Assembly (NCBI GenBank): GCA_947624925.1
Contig: CANQMG010000016.1
Coordinates: forward strand, 1 to 20,712
Origin: an uncultured Clostridia bacterium
GTDB lineage: Bacteria > Bacillota > Clostridia > TANB77 > CAG-508
Direction of reading: 5' to 3'
Length of the DNA stretch: 20,712 nucleotides
Shown here: in pieces, positions 7,908 through 14,466 of the stretch
How positions within the stretch are numbered: the stretch's first letter is position 1
How the letters are laid out: every line of letters begins with the position of its first letter
Notes under the pieces: model-generated
What the model saw: only the letters and a program-made list of their open reading frames with translations
Database searches by the model: none
What the model was told of the DNA's origin: nothing
Position numbers and translations under genes: made by a program

Positions 7908-8656
7908 TGTATTTTAATGATGTACATATACTTGTATATGTGGCTTTTGGACTAGTAGGACTACTAATGGGAAGATTAGTTAGCTTTTGTAACTATAGAT
8001 TACCAGAATATAAAAAAATAATTAGTAAAGACTTTTTTAAGAAAGATGTAAAATATAAACATAATTTTATAATATCAATCATAACAGCGATTATATATAT
8101 TGCAATATTATATTTCTTAGGAATAGGAAAAGGGTTTATAGAAAATCTAAATTTAATAAAAGCAGTTATATTAACCCCAATGCTATTATCTGCTTTAATG
8201 ATAGATTATAAATTACAAATTATACCAAATAGATTAAATCTTACAATGTTTGAAATTGGAATATTATTAACTTGTTTAGCAGGAGTTCATAATATAAACA
8301 TAGCAGTAAATATGATATTAGGAATGTTAACTGGAGGAGGAATTTTCATTTTAATAACATTAATTGGAGGTTTAATTGCTGGAAAAGAAGCAATGGGATT
8401 TGGTGACGTAAAATTAATGGCTGCATTAGGATTATATTTTGGATTTGCAAATATTATATGTGTAACATTGCTTTCATTTTTAATAGGCGCTATACTTAGT
8501 ATAATAATATTAATAATAAAAAGAAAGAATGCATCAGAATACATAGCTTTTGGTCCATTTATAGTAATAGCTTCTTTTATTATGATAATAGTGCCATTTA
8601 ACACGATATTAAAATTATTGCTAATGATATTCTCTTTAGGGTTAATTAGAATATAA
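7907..8656 (+). CDS. Prepilin peptidase (A24 family) without the zinc-binding cysteines
   Basis: This 249-residue polytopic membrane protein carries both catalytic aspartates of the type IV prepilin peptidase family: Asp100 in LMIDYKLQIIPNRLN and Asp167 in GFGDVKLM. The N-terminus keeps a short form of the family's first segment (GRLVSFCNYRLPE), but the following loop has none of the CxxC pairs that bind zinc in PilD; Cys28 is the only cysteine there. It would cut the leader from prepilins such as the pilin-like protein encoded at 14467. Whether it also N-methylates them is doubtful. It is coupled to the yqeG-like gene and is followed 20 bases later by an M24 peptidase. Confidence 0.88.
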   Translation: MYFNDVHILVYVAFGLVGLLMGRLVSFCNYRLPEYKKIISKDFFKKDVKYKHNFIISIITAIIYIAILYFLGIGKGFIENLNLIKAVILTPMLLSALMIDYKLQIIPNRLNLTMFEIGILLTCLAGVHNINIAVNMILGMLTGGGIFILITLIGGLIAGKEAMGFGDVKLMAALGLYFGFANIICVTLLSFLIGAILSIIILIIKRKNASEYIAFGPFIVIASFIMIIVPFNTILKLLLMIFSLGLIRI

Positions 8657-8676
8657 ATATGAGGGAGTAGATGTAA

Positions 8677-9738
8677 GTGAATGTAAAAATAAAATGGTTA
8701 AGAGATAAAATAAAAAATATGAATATGCAAGGAATGATAGTAAGTAATCCTGTAAATATAAAGTATTTAACTAATATAGATGCAGAAGGAATACTTTTAT
8801 TAACTAGAAAAGAAAATATTTATATAACAGATGGAAGATATATTGAACATGTACAATCTACTTTAACAATTGATGATGAAATAATAGTTACAGATATAAG
8901 AAGTATATCACAAGAAGATTTTGAAAATTTCTTTCTATTTTGCGAAAATGTTGGATTTGAGGAAAACTATGTTACATATGCAAAGTATAAAGAATATATG
9001 CATAAATATAAAATAAATAGCCTAGTAGAAACAGAAAATATCATAGAAAAACAAAGAATGATAAAAGATGAAAAAGAAATAGAAAATATTAAAAAGGCTT
9101 GTGAGATTACAGATAATTGTTTTACACATATTTTAAGTTATATAAAAAAGGGAATGACTGAAAAACAAGTAGCTGAAGAAATTGAAAGATACTTTAAACA
9201 AAATGGTGCAGATGGATTAGCGTTTGATACAATTGTAGCATCAGGTATTAATTCATCAATGCCACATGCTATTCCAACAGATAAAAAAATTGAATCTGGT
9301 GATATAATAACAATAGATTTTGGATGTAAATATAATGGATACTGTTCAGATATGACGAGAACAATATTTGTAGACTTTGTGCAAGATTATATAAAGCCAG
9401 TATATGAGCTAGTTTTAAAAAATCAGACAAAAGCATTAAGAGAATTAAGAGATGGAGCAATTTCAAAAAATATCAGTAAAATAGTAGAAAGTGATTTTAA
9501 TGTAAATAATTATGATTTAATACATGCATTAGGTCATTCGCTTGGATTAGAGATACATGAAATGCCTACATTAAGTAGTAGGTCAGAACAAATTTTAAAA
9601 GAAAATATGATAATTACAGACGAGCCAGGAATTTATATACCAGGAAAATTTGGAGTAAGAATTGAAGATACGTTATTAATTACAAAAAATGGTGCTGAAA
9701 GATTAACAAAATCTAATAAAGATTATATTATAATATAA
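8677..9738 (+). CDS. M24 family Xaa-Pro aminopeptidase
   Basis: The protein has 353 residues. An N-terminal creatinase-like domain (about 1-125) precedes the pita-bread catalytic domain, whose metal ligands are all visible: Asp214 (TIDFGCKYNG), Asp225 (CSDMTRT), His287 (ALGHSLGLEIHE), Glu316 (TDEPGIYIP) and Glu330 (GVRIEDTLLIT). His197 in MPHAIP is also conserved. It removes N-terminal residues before proline. The start is GTG at 8677, the only usable codon: the two nearby ATGs (8671 and 8681) each run straight into TAA in other frames. GAGGGAG (8661-8667) is the binding site. M24 peptidase followed by efp is a common clostridial pair. Confidence 0.93.
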   Translation: MNVKIKWLRDKIKNMNMQGMIVSNPVNIKYLTNIDAEGILLLTRKENIYITDGRYIEHVQSTLTIDDEIIVTDIRSISQEDFENFFLFCENVGFEENYVTYAKYKEYMHKYKINSLVETENIIEKQRMIKDEKEIENIKKACEITDNCFTHILSYIKKGMTEKQVAEEIERYFKQNGADGLAFDTIVASGINSSMPHAIPTDKKIESGDIITIDFGCKYNGYCSDMTRTIFVDFVQDYIKPVYELVLKNQTKALRELRDGAISKNISKIVESDFNVNNYDLIHALGHSLGLEIHEMPTLSSRSEQILKENMIITDEPGIYIPGKFGVRIEDTLLITKNGAERLTKSNKDYIII

Positions 9739-9743
9739 AAAGC

Positions 9744-9772
9744 TTGATTTTATACTAAAAATGGTATAAAAT
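9744..9772 (+). promoter_or_regulatory. Possible promoter with dyad upstream of efp
   Basis: TTGATT (9744-9749) and TAAAAT (9767-9772) are 17 bases apart. They overlap a perfect 9-bp inverted repeat, ATTTTATAC (9747-9755) and GTATAAAAT (9764-9772). No T-run follows, so a terminator is less likely. It could give efp an extra promoter inside the operon, perhaps with an operator. Confidence 0.35.
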
Positions 9773-9810
9773 ATTTAGGATAATTAATAATAATTGAAAG
9801 GGGAATTTTT

Positions 9811-10377
9811 ATGGCAGAAGTATATATGGCAGGAGATGTAAGAAATGGAACGACATTTGAGTTAGATGGAGCAGTATATAAAGTAGTAGAATTTCAACAC
9901 GTAAAACCAGGAAAGGGAGCAGCATTTGTAAGAACAAAATTAAAAAATGTAATAAATGGTTCAGTTTTAGAAAAAACTTTTAATCCATCAGAAAAATTAC
10001 AAGGAGCAGAAATAGAAAAAAGAGAAATGCAATATCTATATAAAGATGGAGATTTATATTACTTTATGGATAACGAAACTTATGAACAAATGCCCTTAAA
10101 TAAAGAGCAATTAGGAGATAGTTTAAAATTCATAAAAGAGAATATGACTGTAAAAGTATTATCTTTTAAAGGAAACGTTTTTTCAGTAGAGCCACCAATG
10201 TTTGTTGAATTAGAAGTTACATATACAGAACCAGGATTTAGTGGTAATACAACAACTACTACTGGAAAACCAGCAACATTAGAAAATGGTTATCAAATAT
10301 CAGTTCCACTATTTGTTAATATAGGTGATATTATAAAAATAGATACTAGAACTGGTGAATATATGGAAAGAATATAG
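9811..10377 (+). CDS. efp: Translation elongation factor P
   Basis: At 188 residues this is the usual EF-P length, with three beta-barrel domains. The domain I loop reads VKPGKGAAFVRTK; Lys35 corresponds to the E. coli Lys34 that is modified for activity. Other signatures are KTFNPSEKLQGAEIEKREMQ and, near the end, GNTTTTTGKPATLENGYQISVPLFVN with IKIDTRTGEYMER. EF-P relieves ribosome stalling at runs of proline. Neither epmA/epmB nor the Bacillus modification genes are seen here, so the modification cannot be named. A GAAAGGGG site precedes the ATG. Confidence 0.97.
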   Translation: MAEVYMAGDVRNGTTFELDGAVYKVVEFQHVKPGKGAAFVRTKLKNVINGSVLEKTFNPSEKLQGAEIEKREMQYLYKDGDLYYFMDNETYEQMPLNKEQLGDSLKFIKENMTVKVLSFKGNVFSVEPPMFVELEVTYTEPGFSGNTTTTTGKPATLENGYQISVPLFVNIGDIIKIDTRTGEYMERI

Positions 10378-10397
10378 AAAGGTTGTTTAAAGAAAAT

Positions 10398-10889
10398 ATG
10401 TCTGAATTACAAGAAAAATTTAAAAGCTTATTAGAACAATTAGAAAAACATATAAAAGATAAAGAAGAGTTTGAATATGTGCAAAAAGTGTTTTATGAAT
10501 TATATGTAATTTTTTTAGACGAATATGATAAATTAATAGACGAAAGCACAAAAAGAATAGATTCAATTGTAGAAAGATATAAAGTAATTGAAAATAAATT
10601 ATCTATATTAGAAAATACTGTAAGTACAATTGAAAAGGACATTTATATAGAAGACGAATCAGAAGATGAATTTGAAATAGTTTGTCCATATTGTAATTAC
10701 GAATTCTATGCAGATTTTAGCGATGGAATAAAAAAAGAAATACAATGTCCAGAATGTCAAAACACAATAGAATTAGACTGGAATGATGAAGATGAAGATT
10801 GTGGTCATTCATGTTATGATTGTAATCATGACTGTTACAATCATAATATAGATGATGAAGAAAATGAATCTGATGATGAGGATATGTAA
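10398..10889 (+). CDS. CD1247-type protein: coiled coil, zinc ribbon and Cys/His-rich tail
   Basis: The protein has 163 residues from ATG 10398. The first 80 residues are charged and predicted to form a coiled coil (with SIVERYKVIENKLSILENTV). A zinc ribbon follows: CPYC (96-99) and CPEC (117-120). An acidic linker leads to a second cluster with Cys135, Cys139, Cys142 and Cys146 interleaved with His residues, then an acidic end. Position right after efp and the domain order fit the clostridial family named after CD1247 of C. difficile, whose function is unknown. The start is uncertain: the best binding site (AAAGGT, 10378-10383) is 14 bases away, longer than usual. The gene ends at a strong terminator. 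Confidence 0.7.
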   Translation: MSELQEKFKSLLEQLEKHIKDKEEFEYVQKVFYELYVIFLDEYDKLIDESTKRIDSIVERYKVIENKLSILENTVSTIEKDIYIEDESEDEFEIVCPYCNYEFYADFSDGIKKEIQCPECQNTIELDWNDEDEDCGHSCYDCNHDCYNHNIDDEENESDDEDM

Positions 10890-10890
10890 A

Positions 10891-11469
10891 TTAAATATAA
10901 TTTAATGGATTGACGGCTTTGCCGTCTTTTTTTATTGTTATATGCAAATGAGGACCAGTAGTTGCACCATTTGTTGGATTCCCATTGCTATCTTTATAAG
11001 GATTATTAGGTACACCATATACATTTTTAGGACCAACTTTTCCTATTAGTTGTCCAGCCGATACTTTATCTCCTTTTTTAACTAGTATATTAGGTGAAAC
11101 ATGATGATAATAGATTGTATAGTTATCATTTTTAAGAATTATAGTATATCCACCAGAACCGTAAAATCCAGTATAATAAACTTTACTATCACAAACAGCT
11201 AAAATATCTGAGCCACTAGATGCTCCAATATCAACTCCAGCATGGTAAGAAGTAGCACCTGAAACAACAATATTTCTATATCCAAATTGAGATGTAATTC
11301 TATGGCTCGAAGGAGTAGGCCAACAAAAACCTGAATCTGAAAGTTCAATATTAAAATTATCTGTGATTGAATTATTAGAATATATAGGTACAAAAAAGCA
11401 CGGAATAAAAATAATTAAAATAAAAAATAAAATGAAATATAATTTATTAGATTTTGAAAAAAAGAACAT
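10891..11469 (-). CDS. M23 family (LytM-type) membrane-anchored peptidase
   Basis: The protein has 192 residues. An N-terminal membrane anchor (about 8-30) precedes a single LytM domain (about 50-190) placed outside the cell. Zinc-site residues are complete: His76 and Asp80 in YHAGVDIG, and HLH (174-176) in TGPHLHITI, with His122/His123 in YYHHV as the likely extra active-site histidine. It should therefore be an active endopeptidase that cuts peptidoglycan cross-bridges or stems. GGAGG lies just before the ATG at 11469. The gene lies 84 bases behind tRNA-Trp on the same strand and ends one base from the stop of the convergent CD1247-like gene. A SpoIIQ-like sporulation role is possible but not supported beyond the domain. 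Confidence 0.9.
   Translation of the reverse strand: MFFFSKSNKLYFILFFILIIFIPCFFVPIYSNNSITDNFNIELSDSGFCWPTPSSHRITSQFGYRNIVVSGATSYHAGVDIGASSGSDILAVCDSKVYYTGFYGSGGYTIILKNDNYTIYYHHVSPNILVKKGDKVSAGQLIGKVGPKNVYGVPNNPYKDSNGNPTNGATTGPHLHITIKKDGKAVNPLNYI
10912..10933 (+). terminator. Strong intrinsic terminator of the efp operon, inside the convergent M23 gene
   Basis: GACGGC (10912-10917), loop TTT, GCCGTC (10921-10926), then seven T residues (10927-10933). It ends rightward transcription after the CD1247-like gene. On the other strand the same bases encode KDGKAV near the C-terminus of the M23 peptidase. Confidence 0.9.
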
Positions 11470-11519
11470 AAAACCTCCAAGAAAAATAGAAAAAAATAAA
11501 ATTTAGAAAAAATGAATTA

Positions 11520-11536
11520 TTAATTATTCAATATTA
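11520..11536. repeat. AT-rich sequence shared with the tmRNA flank
   Basis: These 17 bases are the exact reverse complement of 13214-13230, downstream of tmRNA. A related 16-base match links the tmRNA flank (13223-13238) with 18611-18626 behind tRNA-Thr. In such AT-rich DNA chance similarity is possible, but all three copies flank structured-RNA genes. Confidence 0.35.
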
Positions 11537-11553
11537 ACTATTAATTAAAAATT

Positions 11554-11627
11554 TGGCAGGGGCACTAGGAGTCGAACCTAGCTCAGTGGTTTTGGAGACC
11601 ATTATACTACCGATGTACTATGCCCCT
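11554..11627 (-). tRNA. tRNA-Trp (CCA anticodon)
   Basis: Read on the minus strand, a 7-bp acceptor stem (AGGGGCA with TGCCCCT), D arm, anticodon loop CTCCAAA (anticodon CCA), short variable loop and T arm (CTAGG, TTCGACT, CCTAG) are all present. The 3' GCCA is encoded. The last pair of the anticodon stem (27-43) is an A-C mismatch. The tRNA is 74 bases including CCA. It has its own promoter and is followed on the same strand by the M23 peptidase gene. Confidence 0.97.
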
Positions 11628-11640
11628 ATATACAAATAAT

Positions 11641-11669
11641 ATAATAGCATATATTTAAATTATATGCAA
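11641..11669 (-). promoter_or_regulatory. Predicted promoter of tRNA-Trp
   Basis: On the minus strand, TTGCAT (complement of 11664-11669) and TATTAT (complement of 11641-11646) are 17 bases apart, ending 14 bases before the tRNA. A 7-bp dyad, GCATATA (11647-11653) and TATATGC (11661-11667), fills the spacer. No terminator is visible between the tRNA and the M23 gene, so this promoter may serve both. Confidence 0.6.
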
Positions 11670-11684
11670 GAAAAAAATAAAAAG

Positions 11685-11713
11685 TTGCATAAAAAAAAAT
11701 AATATGTTATAAT
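11685..11713 (+). promoter_or_regulatory. Predicted strong promoter of the 323-residue membrane protein gene
   Basis: TTGCAT (11685-11690), a 17-base spacer and a perfect TATAAT (11708-11713) with a TG one base upstream (11705-11706, extended -10). It is divergent from the tRNA-Trp promoter; the two -35 boxes are 15 bases apart. Confidence 0.7.
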
Positions 11714-11742
11714 AAAAATATATTAATGGGAGGATTTATATT

Positions 11743-12714
11743 ATGAAAGATAAAAAAAATCTAAAGAATAAAGTTGAAAGTCAACGTGGTCAAAAGAAAT
11801 TTCATTTCGAATCATATGATAAGCTTATGAGAGAAAAAGGAAAGTTGGAAAAACAAAAATTAAAATTGATGGAAGCCTATAAATTTCATTATCAAGGTAT
11901 TAGTGATGATGATATTACAACAAGTGTTCATCATGGTGAAGGAGATACAATATTAGATTTTTATGATCAAAATGGTAAATTAAAAAGGGGTTCAGAATTA
12001 AGGTCAGAAATTGAAAAAATCGATAAAAAAATTAAAGAGGTTGATGCAAGAATAAAAAATTCTAAAAATATACGTAAAAAGATAGTAGCACTTGGACTTG
12101 CTGGTGTTGCTATTTTAGGTGGTATAGTGGGGTATACTCATACCAAACCTAATACACCCCTAACTGAAGTTTCAGAAGATGAAAACAGCATTGATAATTT
12201 TGCAGAAGAAATTATTAATGAGTATGCCAATAATATTGAAAATCCTAATTCTGAACAAGGTGAAAAGATAGTTACTATAATAAATACAGCTGAACTTACA
12301 AATGAAGATACATTAAGAATAGCAAAAATGTATATATCTAATATATTAAACCGAGTAAGAGAAAATAAAATTCCTATAGATAAAATTTCTTTAATAGATG
12401 AGAGTTATGTTACTGATACAAGTATTGAACCAAGAGGATATGTTCGTTATGAGGGAAAAGATTTATTAACATATATATCTTCATTATCAGGGAATATAGA
12501 AAAAGGAGACCCAACAAACACTATGCCAAAGGGATTTTTTCAAGTTATATATATGATAGCAAGAAATCAAGGAGCTGAGATGAGAGGAGAAAGTGCTATA
12601 TATTCAGCAGACCAGATTATAGGTGTATTGAGAGATGTAGATTATGGAACTATGGAAAATGCAATTTCCATTGCATATGCTACAGATAAAGACGAAGAAG
12701 AACCAGAAAGATAA
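11743..12714 (+). CDS. Unrecognised single-pass membrane protein
   Basis: I do not recognise this 323-residue protein. The first 110 residues are highly charged and Lys-rich with two likely coiled-coil stretches (about 25-45 and 84-110). One membrane helix follows (about 113-131; IVALGLAGVAILGGIVG). About 190 mostly acidic residues come after it. With positive charge before the helix and no cleavage site, the N-terminal part should be cytoplasmic and the C-terminal part outside. The C-terminal half contains a mostly helical segment (about 150-205) and a possible small folded domain (about 215-310). GGGAGG precedes the ATG. It has its own extended -10 promoter and its own terminator, so it is monocistronic. 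Its place between tRNA-Trp and ssrA gives no functional hint. Confidence 0.85.
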   Translation: MKDKKNLKNKVESQRGQKKFHFESYDKLMREKGKLEKQKLKLMEAYKFHYQGISDDDITTSVHHGEGDTILDFYDQNGKLKRGSELRSEIEKIDKKIKEVDARIKNSKNIRKKIVALGLAGVAILGGIVGYTHTKPNTPLTEVSEDENSIDNFAEEIINEYANNIENPNSEQGEKIVTIINTAELTNEDTLRIAKMYISNILNRVRENKIPIDKISLIDESYVTDTSIEPRGYVRYEGKDLLTYISSLSGNIEKGDPTNTMPKGFFQVIYMIARNQGAEMRGESAIYSADQIIGVLRDVDYGTMENAISIAYATDKDEEEPER

Positions 12715-12721
12715 TTTTTAT

Positions 12722-12763
12722 AAATCTGAATAAACAAAATACAATTGTTTATTCAGATTTTTT
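12722..12763 (+). terminator. Intrinsic terminator of the 323-residue membrane protein gene
   Basis: A perfect 15-bp stem (12722-12736 with 12746-12760) with a 9-base loop, followed by T residues to 12763. It lies 8 bases after the stop codon. Confidence 0.88.
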
Positions 12764-12772
12764 ATATTATAG

Positions 12773-12801
12773 TTGAATATATATATTAAATATAGTATAA
12801 T
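12773..12801 (+). promoter_or_regulatory. Predicted promoter of ssrA
   Basis: TTGAAT (12773-12778), a 17-base spacer and perfect TATAAT (12796-12801), ending 11 bases before the mature 5' end of tmRNA. Confidence 0.75.
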
Positions 12802-12812
12802 ATTATTTATAT

Positions 12813-13172
12813 GGGGATGTATTTGGAATCGACAGTAACCCAGAAGTATGAATAGCGAGTAGTGGATGGTTGCTTCGGCCACTATAAAAAAGCAAAAATA
12901 AATATAAACGCTGATAATAGAGAATTAGCATACGCAGCTTAATAAAAGCTTGCGACGCCTTTTCTAAAATGCCTACGTTTTAGAATAAGGTGACGAACTA
13001 GTAGGAAACAAATCTAAAAAGTGTTTCGATTTTAGAGGGTAATTAGAAACTACCTAAAATTATAGTTTGTTTGTTAACTATAGTTTTGGGAAAATATAAT
13101 AACAAACTGCACTCGGAGAAATTCATATGGAAAGATTTCTGGACAGGAGTTCGACTCTCCTCATCTCCACCA
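12813..13172 (+). ncRNA. ssrA: Transfer-messenger RNA (tmRNA), one-piece
   Basis: About 360 bases. The 5' end GGGGATG pairs with CATCTCC near the 3' end, followed by ACCA (CCA encoded); the T arm reads GGAGTTCGACTCTCC. The tRNA-like half lacks an anticodon arm, as expected. The tag frame runs GCT (12910) to double stop TAATAA (12940-12945) and encodes ADNRELAYAA. It ends in YAA rather than the LAA or VAA of many bacteria, but keeps the two C-terminal alanines read by ClpXP. With SmpB it rescues stalled ribosomes and marks the unfinished protein for breakdown. The first tag codon is inferred from the usual start at Ala. Confidence 0.97.
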
Positions 13173-13213
13173 TTATGTAAGCTGCTAAAGCGTCTTAGTG
13201 GATAATGAATAAT

Positions 13214-13238
13214 TAATATTGAATAATTAAAAATTAAT
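13214..13238. repeat. AT-rich sequence shared with the tRNA-Trp and tRNA-Thr flanks
   Basis: Bases 13214-13230 match 11520-11536 in reverse complement (17 of 17). Bases 13223-13238 match 18611-18626 in direct orientation (16 of 16). Part of this copy is also the left arm of the tmRNA terminator. Confidence 0.35.
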
Positions 13239-13279
13239 ACATATCAATATATTTTAGAATGATATGTATTAATTTTTTT
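13231..13279 (+). terminator. Intrinsic terminator of ssrA
   Basis: A perfect 16-bp stem (13231-13246 with 13260-13275) and a T-run at 13273-13279, about 60 bases past the tmRNA 3' end. Confidence 0.85.
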
Positions 13280-13367
13280 AAATTATAATATAAAGATTAA
13301 TCCTGTCAAGAAATTAGTGAAAAAGAATATAATTTATTAAATGAAGATAAAAAAGTTAGATAAATAG

Positions 13368-13396
13368 TTGTAATAAACCTAAATAAATGATATTAT
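13368..13396 (+). promoter_or_regulatory. Predicted promoter of gpsA
   Basis: TTGTAA (13368-13373) and TATTAT (13391-13396) are 17 bases apart and end 28 bases before the gpsA ATG. The rest of the 13280-13367 gap shows no clear gene; a 20-codon open stretch (13301-13363) is noted as a finding. Confidence 0.45.
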
Positions 13397-13424
13397 TAGA
13401 AAAAACAAAGGAGAAGTGTATATA

Positions 13425-14384
13425 ATGAATATATCTGTATTAGGTTCAGGAAGATGGGGTTCTTTTATTGCGTGGTATTTGAATAAAATAGGTAATAAAG
13501 TCATTTTGTGGGGAAAAGAAGGATCAGAAAAATTAGTTGAATTGCAAAAATTTAGAAAAAATAAATTTTTAGAATTACCAGAGGAGATATTATTAACATC
13601 AGATTTAGATAAGGCTATTCTAGATAGTGAATATATTGTAATTGCTATAGAAGCACAAAATTTACAAGATTTTATGCAAGATTTAAAAAAGTATAATTTT
13701 GAAAATAAAATAATAATCTTATGTATGAAGGGATTAGAAGAAGAAACCGGAGAAAGATTATCTATAGTGACAAAAAGAAATTTAGGACAGGATGTAAATG
13801 TCGCAATATGGGTTGGACCAGGACATCCTAAAGAGTTTATAAAAGGTAATCCAAATTGTATGGTAATAGATTCCGAAAATAGAGAGATTGTAAAATTATT
13901 AGTAGAAAAGCTAAGTAGTGATTTAATTAGATTTTATTACGGAAATGATATGATTGGAAATGAAATTGGAGCTGCATCTAAAAATGTAATAGGAATTGCA
14001 GCAGGGATGCTAGATGGACTTGAACTTTCATCATTAAAAGGAGCTTTAATGACTAGAGGAACTAAAGAAATATCAAATTTAATTGTAGCAATGGGAGGAA
14101 AACAAATAACTGCATTTGGATTGTGCTGTTTAGGAGACTATGAAGCAACATTGTTTTCAAAATATAGTAATAATAGGCAATTTGGAGAGTCTTTCATAAA
14201 AAAAGAAAAATTTGATGAACATTCTGCAGGAACATACACAGTTAAATCACTAATTAAATTATCAGAAAAATATAACGTAGATTTACCAATATGTAAGGCA
14301 GTATATGATATTTTATATTGTGGAAAAAATCCAGAAGAAACATTAAAAAGTTTGTTTAATAGACCTAATGTAAGTGAATTTTAA
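13425..14384 (+). CDS. gpsA: Divergent NAD(P)-dependent glycerol-3-phosphate dehydrogenase
   Basis: The protein has 319 residues from ATG 13425; AAGGAGAA (13408-13414) is well spaced for it, while an in-frame GTG at 13416 is too close. The Rossmann fold starts at residue 1 with GSGRWG (7-12). MKGLEEETG (101-109; Lys102) and ASKNVIGIAAG (Lys186 as the likely catalytic base) are conserved, as is the MTRGTKE segment. The reaction is reduction of dihydroxyacetone phosphate to sn-glycerol 3-phosphate for membrane lipids. Two regions differ from the usual form: GPGHPKEF in place of the GPS-type loop, and CCLGDYEATLFSKYSNNRQFG where most have GLGDL with SRN. It is clearly a family member, but the subfamily is unusual and substrate or cofactor preference could differ. 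Confidence 0.85.
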   Translation: MNISVLGSGRWGSFIAWYLNKIGNKVILWGKEGSEKLVELQKFRKNKFLELPEEILLTSDLDKAILDSEYIVIAIEAQNLQDFMQDLKKYNFENKIIILCMKGLEEETGERLSIVTKRNLGQDVNVAIWVGPGHPKEFIKGNPNCMVIDSENREIVKLLVEKLSSDLIRFYYGNDMIGNEIGAASKNVIGIAAGMLDGLELSSLKGALMTRGTKEISNLIVAMGGKQITAFGLCCLGDYEATLFSKYSNNRQFGESFIKKEKFDEHSAGTYTVKSLIKLSEKYNVDLPICKAVYDILYCGKNPEETLKSLFNRPNVSEF

Positions 14385-14390
14385 AAAAAC

Positions 14391-14419
14391 TTGAATTGGA
14401 TTTGGAAAAGATATATAAT
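14391..14419 (+). promoter_or_regulatory. Predicted promoter of the pilin-like-rnhB-tyrS operon
   Basis: TTGAAT (14391-14396), 17 bases, perfect TATAAT (14414-14419). It starts 7 bases after the gpsA stop; no terminator lies between, so read-through from gpsA is also possible. Confidence 0.65.
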
Positions 14420-14466
14420 ATTAAAAGATAAGAAATATCTATAAAAATATTAAAATGGGGGTTTCT

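Noticed and set aside
10891..11469. M23 peptidase named as SpoIIQ
   Set aside because: It is short, has only the generic LytM domain and lies outside a sporulation operon, so the specific name is not supported.
13140..13425. Duplicate of the ssrA 3' end marking an integrated element
   Set aside because: No second copy of the tmRNA 3' sequence and no integrase gene is present in the window.
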